From assembly GCF_963669205.1 (NCBI RefSeq), contig NZ_OY769915.1:966001-1030000 (forward strand): a DNA stretch of 64,000 bases. Direction: 5' to 3'. The DNA comes from an uncultured Roseibium sp. (GTDB taxonomy: Bacteria; Pseudomonadota; Alphaproteobacteria; Rhizobiales; Stappiaceae). Position numbers and translations under genes: made by a program. Below are positions 60,035 to 64,000 of the stretch, piece by piece (positions within the stretch are counted from its first letter, which is position 1; each line of letters opens with the position of its first letter). The notes under the pieces were generated by a model. That model was not told the DNA's origin and did no database searches. It saw nothing but the letters and a program-made list of their open reading frames with translations.

Positions 60035-61123
60035 TCAGTTCGCCGTCAGCACTGTCCTGCAGTCTTTTGGAAGCGCCGCAAGTGCCATCGGGCGTTTCTT
60101 GACGACCCTGGGTTTTTCGCCCGCCTTGGGCGGGTTTTTCGGCACCCACGGTTCATCGGAGAGCCAGTAGGCCAGGTGCGATCCGCAACCGTCACCGGGT
60201 GGCGGCGGGTCCTGGTTCTTGCAGCCAACACTTCCTGCCGGACAGGAAAGCCGGACATGAAAATGATAGTGATGGCCCCACCACGGCCGCACCTTCCGGA
60301 GCCAGGCGCGGTCCTTGCTCTTTTCGAATTCGCAGAGCGCCTTCTTGATCGTCGGATTGACGAAGATGCGGGCGACACGTGCGTCTGACGCCGCACGGCG
60401 AATCAGCCGCGCATGCGTGTCCGTCCACTTGGCCGGGTCGACGCTGCGGTCGGCGCCCTTGACGTCAAGCGGCCCCTTGAGCATCGAGATGAATGGAATT
60501 TCCTCGCGCTCTTCTGCCGTGAGGCGCCGGTTCGGCATTTCCCTGAGCCAGATGTCGGCATCAAGTCCGATCTGGTGACTGGAGTGGCCGAACAGCATGG
60601 GGCCGCCGCGCGGCTGCGCCAGATCACCGACGAGCAGACCGTTCCAGCCCACTTTGGGAGCATCTTCCGCAAGATCCTTCAGATAATCGATCAACTCGGG
60701 ATGGCCCCAGGTTCGGTTCCTTGAAAGCTTCATCGCCTGCCAGGTTGGTCCGTCTGCGGGAAGTGAGGCACCGCCTGCAAGGCAACCTTTTGCGTAGGAT
60801 CCGATCGCGCGCGCCTTCAGCGGCGCGGGACCGTTCGCGGCGCCGAAGTAGTCCTTCGCCGGCAATTGATCCCGCAACACGAGTTTCGGCGTCTCGGCGA
60901 CATATCCCTTCGGGACATCGCGTTTTCTGACCGGTACCGGCACACCGGGAACGGTGGTGACGCCCGGCAGGGTAATTTCGGCTGCGCTCCCGGCCGGTTT
61001 GCCTGCGGGAACAGGCACCGGATTTGCCAGCGCCGGTCCGGCTGCACTCAAACCCAGGAGGAGGCCGAGACCGGCCAGGGGCAGCTTGCAGGACGTCCGT
61101 TTCGCTCGTTGGGACTTGCTCAC
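60035..61123 (-). CDS. mepA: Penicillin-insensitive murein endopeptidase
   Basis: A 362-aa secreted LAS-family zinc endopeptidase. Signal peptide at residues about 10-34 (PLAGLGLLLGLSAAGPALA). The zinc ligands are His183 and Asp190 in HSSHQIGLDAD, and the third is in GHHYHFHVRLSCP near residue 290. Six Cys probably form disulfides as in E. coli MepA. It cleaves D-Ala-meso-DAP cross-links in peptidoglycan. GTG at 61121-61123 is the start. It lies 63 bp downstream of the patatin gene in the same direction. Confidence 0.95.
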   Translation of the reverse strand: MSKSQRAKRTSCKLPLAGLGLLLGLSAAGPALANPVPVPAGKPAGSAAEITLPGVTTVPGVPVPVRKRDVPKGYVAETPKLVLRDQLPAKDYFGAANGPAPLKARAIGSYAKGCLAGGASLPADGPTWQAMKLSRNRTWGHPELIDYLKDLAEDAPKVGWNGLLVGDLAQPRGGPMLFGHSSHQIGLDADIWLREMPNRRLTAEEREEIPFISMLKGPLDVKGADRSVDPAKWTDTHARLIRRAASDARVARIFVNPTIKKALCEFEKSKDRAWLRKVRPWWGHHYHFHVRLSCPAGSVGCKNQDPPPPGDGCGSHLAYWLSDEPWVPKNPPKAGEKPRVVKKRPMALAALPKDCRTVLTAN

Positions 61124-61186
61124 GTCAGTGCCTCGTGCATGTTCCCGGCGGGCCGCTTCCCGGAAGGTTATCCGGGCGGCGCGCGT

Positions 61187-62272
61187 TCAGGCAGCATGCA
61201 CCAGATCGGACGCCTGCGCATCTGATTCCGCGGTTTCCACATGCGCTTTCAACAGATCGGCCAGCTCGTCGAGAAGGACGGTGTTGTCCCGAATGATCCG
61301 GTCGGCCGCACCGTTCAACAGGATGATATTGCCCGGGCGGGCATTGTCCATGTCCTCGGCTTCCGGCTCCAGCGTGGTATCGAGACGATGATAGGTGACA
61401 TTGTCCATCAGGCCGAACAGATGCTGCGCCTGATACTCGGCGGTCTGCGATTGCCCGTCGGAAAAGATGGACAGGATCGGGACACCTTTCGACGGCTGCA
61501 TCCAGCCGAGAGCCCCCCAGCCGATGGCCTCCTGATAGGGAAACGGACGTTCCGAGGCGCGGCCGGTCCCGAGGGACAGAATGACGATCTCATCGTCCTC
61601 CCAACCGAGCTTGCGTGTCTCAAGGTAGGCCGCGATCGCCGGATCCTTCATGAAGACGCCCCCGTCGACCAGGGCCTCTTCGCGCTTGCGGCTCAGGTTT
61701 TCAACGCGCGCGGGTTCGAAATAGGAAGGCGCTGCGGTCGTTGCCCGAACTGCTTGCCAGAAATAATAGTCGTCGGGCCGGCCGCCATTTTCCTCCAGCC
61801 CGTTCGTCATGAAGACAGCCTTGCGCTGCTCGATGTCGTAAGCGGTCAGGACAAGTTTGGTCAGGGCGCTCGCCATGGAGGTCCAGCCGAAACGCTCCTT
61901 GAGCAGCTTTTCCAGCGGACGCGCGTCATAGGTTTCGTCGAACAGGCCAAGTGGGTTGGTCACGGCACGTGCGAAGCGTGCGGTAATGGAATTGGTGAAG
62001 ATGTCCCTGGCTTCGCGCTCGTAAAAAGCACGCAGCTCGTCGATCGTGGCGGCCGCTTCTCCCGCCTTGCCGCCCGGGCGCGGTGCACTCAACCCGGCTG
62101 TGATCAGGCCGCCGGTCGACGTGCCGGCCATCAGGTCGAACATCTGGTGAAAGGGTTTGTTGATCCCGCGCTGACCCAGACGGGCCTCGAGGGATTCAAG
62201 CACGCGCAGCGGAATAAGGCCGCGGACACCGCCGCCGTCAATCGATAGGATAAAACGCTTTTTCTGGGTCAT
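61187..62272 (-). CDS. Patatin-like phospholipase (CBASS/Cap-like or metabolic type)
   Basis: A 361-aa patatin. The oxyanion site SIDGGGVRGLIPL (about 8-20), nucleophile elbow GTSTGG (Ser about 50) and catalytic Asp in VDGGVF (about 200) are all present. The DGGGVRG start and length are close to patatin phospholipases of the CapV/plant patatin group. No cyclic-nucleotide synthase lies nearby, so an immune role is not supported here. ATG at 62272 is chosen because it starts directly before the first beta-strand. No signal peptide. Confidence 0.88.
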   Translation of the reverse strand: MTQKKRFILSIDGGGVRGLIPLRVLESLEARLGQRGINKPFHQMFDLMAGTSTGGLITAGLSAPRPGGKAGEAAATIDELRAFYEREARDIFTNSITARFARAVTNPLGLFDETYDARPLEKLLKERFGWTSMASALTKLVLTAYDIEQRKAVFMTNGLEENGGRPDDYYFWQAVRATTAAPSYFEPARVENLSRKREEALVDGGVFMKDPAIAAYLETRKLGWEDDEIVILSLGTGRASERPFPYQEAIGWGALGWMQPSKGVPILSIFSDGQSQTAEYQAQHLFGLMDNVTYHRLDTTLEPEAEDMDNARPGNIILLNGAADRIIRDNTVLLDELADLLKAHVETAESDAQASDLVHAA

Positions 62273-62573
62273 GGTCAGTCCCGGGGTGGTCAAATTTGTA
62301 GGCGCAGCGCCTGTTCGCAAACCGGCATCATACGCTTATGTGATCGTTGATTAAATGTTTGCGACCAATTGCGACACTGCAATGGCAATTTTTTAAAGAT
62401 AGGCCTCAAATGGCAAATTTGGAGAGCAACAGGTTAAGCGAATAGTTGGAATTCGGCTGAATTTCCCGATTTGCCACAGATACAACCCGGAATACACACT
62501 GGCGACCCTTTATCCGGAGGTTGATTTCGGACTAGGATCGCCCCGATTGCCAATACCCCCAACAGGACGTCCC
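62273..62573. other. Divergent intergenic region, patatin and M42 peptidase
   Basis: 300 bp that hold the two divergent promoters. The middle (62370-62440) is AT-rich with CAAATGGCAAATTTGGAG-type words; I see no clear operator or RNA gene. Confidence 0.4.
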
Positions 62574-63626
62574 ATGAATATCGATCTACTGCGCCGACTT
62601 TGCGAAACTCCGGGAGTGCCGGGCCACGAGCACCGTGTGCGCGCGCTTATCCAGGATGAGATCAAGGGGCTTTTCGACGAGGTCACGGTCGACCCGATGG
62701 GATCGCTTCTGTGCCGGCGCGACAGCCGCAAGGCTTCCGGAAAAGGCGACCCGAAAAAGGTCATGCTGCTGTGCCACATGGACGAGATCGGTTTTCTGGT
62801 CTCCCATGTCACCGACAAGGGGTTTTTGCACGTCCAGCCGGTCGGCGGCTTTGACGCGCGGAACCTGTTCTCGCGCCGCGTTCTTGTCTCTACCGATGAC
62901 GGCGACTTCAAGGGGGTGATGAACCCGGGCGGCAAGCCGATCCATATCTCGTCTCCGGAAGAACGCAAGAAAATCCCCGAGCCAAAGGACTTCGTGGTCG
63001 ATCTGGGTCTCGGCGAAAAGGCCAAGGACGTTGTCAGGGTCGGCGACATGGTGACAATGGACGAGCCGCTGATCGAAATCGGCGAGAAGGTCGTTTCAAA
63101 GGCGCTCGACAACCGCATTGCCTGCTGGCTCGGGATCGAGGCCGTCAAGGGCCTCGGCAAGGCCAAGCACGAATGCGAGATCCATGTCGCGTTCACCTGC
63201 CAGGAGGAAGTCGGACTGCGCGGCGCGCGGACCTCGTCCTTCGCCATCAAGCCGGATATCGGCCTGGGGGTCGACACGACCCTTGCATGCGACACGCCGG
63301 GTGTGCCCGAGCAGGACCGTACCACCGTTCAGGGCAACGGGTTCGGCCTTCACGTCAAGGACAGCAGTTTCATTGCCGACCGGGACCTCGTGAAGGAGTT
63401 CGAGGCGCTGGCGCAGAAGGAAAAGATCCCGTTCCAGCGCACCATGCTTGCCGCTGGCGGCCAGGACGGCGCAGCGGCCCAGCAGGCCGCAGCCGGTGCC
63501 AAGGCCGTCGGCATCGTGGTCGGTACGCGCTACATCCACACCGTCACCGAGATGATCGACAAGTCGGATCTTCAGGCGGCGCTGGATGTGCTCGTTGCCT
63601 ACCTGAAAAAGGCCAAGAGCTCATAA
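62574..63626 (+). CDS. M42-family aminopeptidase/osmoprotectant-type metallopeptidase
   Basis: A 350-aa peptidase with M42 metal sites: His in LLCHMDEIGFLV (about residue 68), Asp in ALDNRIACW (about 178), Glu pair in TCQEEVGLRGA (about 212), Asp in LGVDTTLACDTPG (about 236) and His in GTRYIHTVTEM (about 320). These dinuclear-metal aminopeptidases form dodecameric TET shells. ATG at 62574 has AGGACG upstream and starts MNIDLLRRLCETPGVPGHE, as usual for the family. It is alone here and precedes a convergent NIPSNAP gene. Confidence 0.93.
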   Translation: MNIDLLRRLCETPGVPGHEHRVRALIQDEIKGLFDEVTVDPMGSLLCRRDSRKASGKGDPKKVMLLCHMDEIGFLVSHVTDKGFLHVQPVGGFDARNLFSRRVLVSTDDGDFKGVMNPGGKPIHISSPEERKKIPEPKDFVVDLGLGEKAKDVVRVGDMVTMDEPLIEIGEKVVSKALDNRIACWLGIEAVKGLGKAKHECEIHVAFTCQEEVGLRGARTSSFAIKPDIGLGVDTTLACDTPGVPEQDRTTVQGNGFGLHVKDSSFIADRDLVKEFEALAQKEKIPFQRTMLAAGGQDGAAAQQAAAGAKAVGIVVGTRYIHTVTEMIDKSDLQAALDVLVAYLKKAKSS

Positions 63627-63690
63627 GGTCATGGGGTTTGCCCCATGGCCTGTTCATCTGAGGTTTTGAGGCGGCTGGCGGAAATGGCCG

Positions 63691-64000
63691 TCAGCTGTCG
63701 GCCGTGACAGGCCTCAGAAAGTGCCGGTCATAGCGGCGGATGCAGTCCGTTTCCTCCGCAAAGGCGATCGCCTTCCGGCACGCCTCGTCTTCCATGCTTT
63801 TCGCACGATAGGCCTCATATGCCGCAAGGGACGGGTACGAAAACAGGCAGACCGCGAGATCGTTCGGACCTTCATGCGGCAGGTAGTAGCCGTGGTGGGT
63901 GCCGCCGAATTTCTCCACGAGCGGGATCCACATGCGGGCATATTCTTCGAATTCCGCTGTCTTGGCCGGATTGATCTCGTATTTGATGTAACAGGTGATC
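63691..64000 (-). CDS. NIPSNAP-family protein, C-terminal part
   Basis: The minus-strand frame is open from the window edge to the stop at 63691 and encodes 102 residues of the C-terminal part; the 5' end lies outside the window. ITCYIKYEINPAKTAEFEEY, GGTHHGYYLPHEGPNDLA and the following YPSLAAYEAYRAK are typical of the ferredoxin-like dimeric barrel of NIPSNAP proteins. The function of bacterial NIPSNAPs is mostly unknown. Confidence 0.85.
   Translation of the reverse strand, partial: ITCYIKYEINPAKTAEFEEYARMWIPLVEKFGGTHHGYYLPHEGPNDLAVCLFSYPSLAAYEAYRAKSMEDEACRKAIAFAEETDCIRRYDRHFLRPVTADS

Noticed and set aside
61187..62272. CBASS antiphage operon around the patatin gene
   Set aside because: No cyclic-oligonucleotide synthase or other Cap gene adjacent; neighbours are mepA and an M42 peptidase.

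Overview
The window looks like chromosomal DNA of a marine alphaproteobacterium. It is GC-rich, with several GTG and TTG starts, a Roseobacter/Stappiaceae-style taurine pathway with a MocR-type TauR, SoeABC and Xsc-Pta, and typical alphaproteobacterial intergenic palindromes. A Roseibium/Labrenzia-like member of the Hyphomicrobiales is my best guess. It is inferred from gene content and recall, not from a database search.

Bases 1-24400 form a catabolic region. It opens with the 5' part of an Hsp70/YegD-like gene and a GlxA-type AraC regulator. Next comes xsc-pta-soeABC on the minus strand, which converts sulfoacetaldehyde to acetyl phosphate plus sulfite, then acetyl-CoA, and oxidises sulfite to sulfate. 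tauR, tpa and tauABC lie further right and provide taurine uptake and deamination. Three promoters (xsc, tauR, and the tpa/tauA divergent region) carry the same pair of about 10-bp direct repeats 22-23 bp apart, which ties the dispersed genes into one probable TauR regulon. Between the two halves of the taurine system sits a four-gene minus-strand operon: XRE-cupin regulator, two dimethylglycine/sarcosine-dehydrogenase-like flavoproteins, and a non-pyrrolysine MttB-type methyltransferase. It probably demethylates a methylamine or betaine.

Bases 24800-39000 are accessory. Small genes (a dual-CDGSH Fe-S protein, an acetyltransferase) flank an IS5-like MITE. A cluster of lower-GC appearance at 26834-38315 follows. 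One minus-strand run encodes a KX6RP-PSGH-RX5HX3D vanadium-haloperoxidase/PAP2 protein, a subtilase, a lipoprotein, a metzincin-type metalloprotease and a membrane protein. A SARP/BTAD-like wHTH-TPR regulator is divergent to it. An animal-type heme peroxidase followed by a tiny holin-like protein completes the cluster. None of the four enzymes has a recognisable signal peptide. A decayed IS3 orfA fragment and tRNA-Ser(GGA) mark the right side. I consider this the best candidate for an undescribed system.

Bases 39000-64000 are mostly housekeeping and small accessory genes: msrA, a chemoreceptor, a pabB-pabC fusion, a DUF2161 protein, a VOC protein, a Rap1a/Tai-like secreted protein, a nucleotidyltransferase-like protein, two tandem secreted Cys-containing paralogues, pheST with a membrane-protein gene between them, a LysR and a DUF1127-like small protein, an autoregulated MerR-SDR pair, a large acidic protein with duplicated beta modules and a cadherin-like domain, lepA, mepA, a patatin, an M42 peptidase and a truncated NIPSNAP gene. 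Two large gene-free stretches here, and a third at 18.7-19.4 kb, hold palindromic intergenic repeats whose arms vary but stay complementary.
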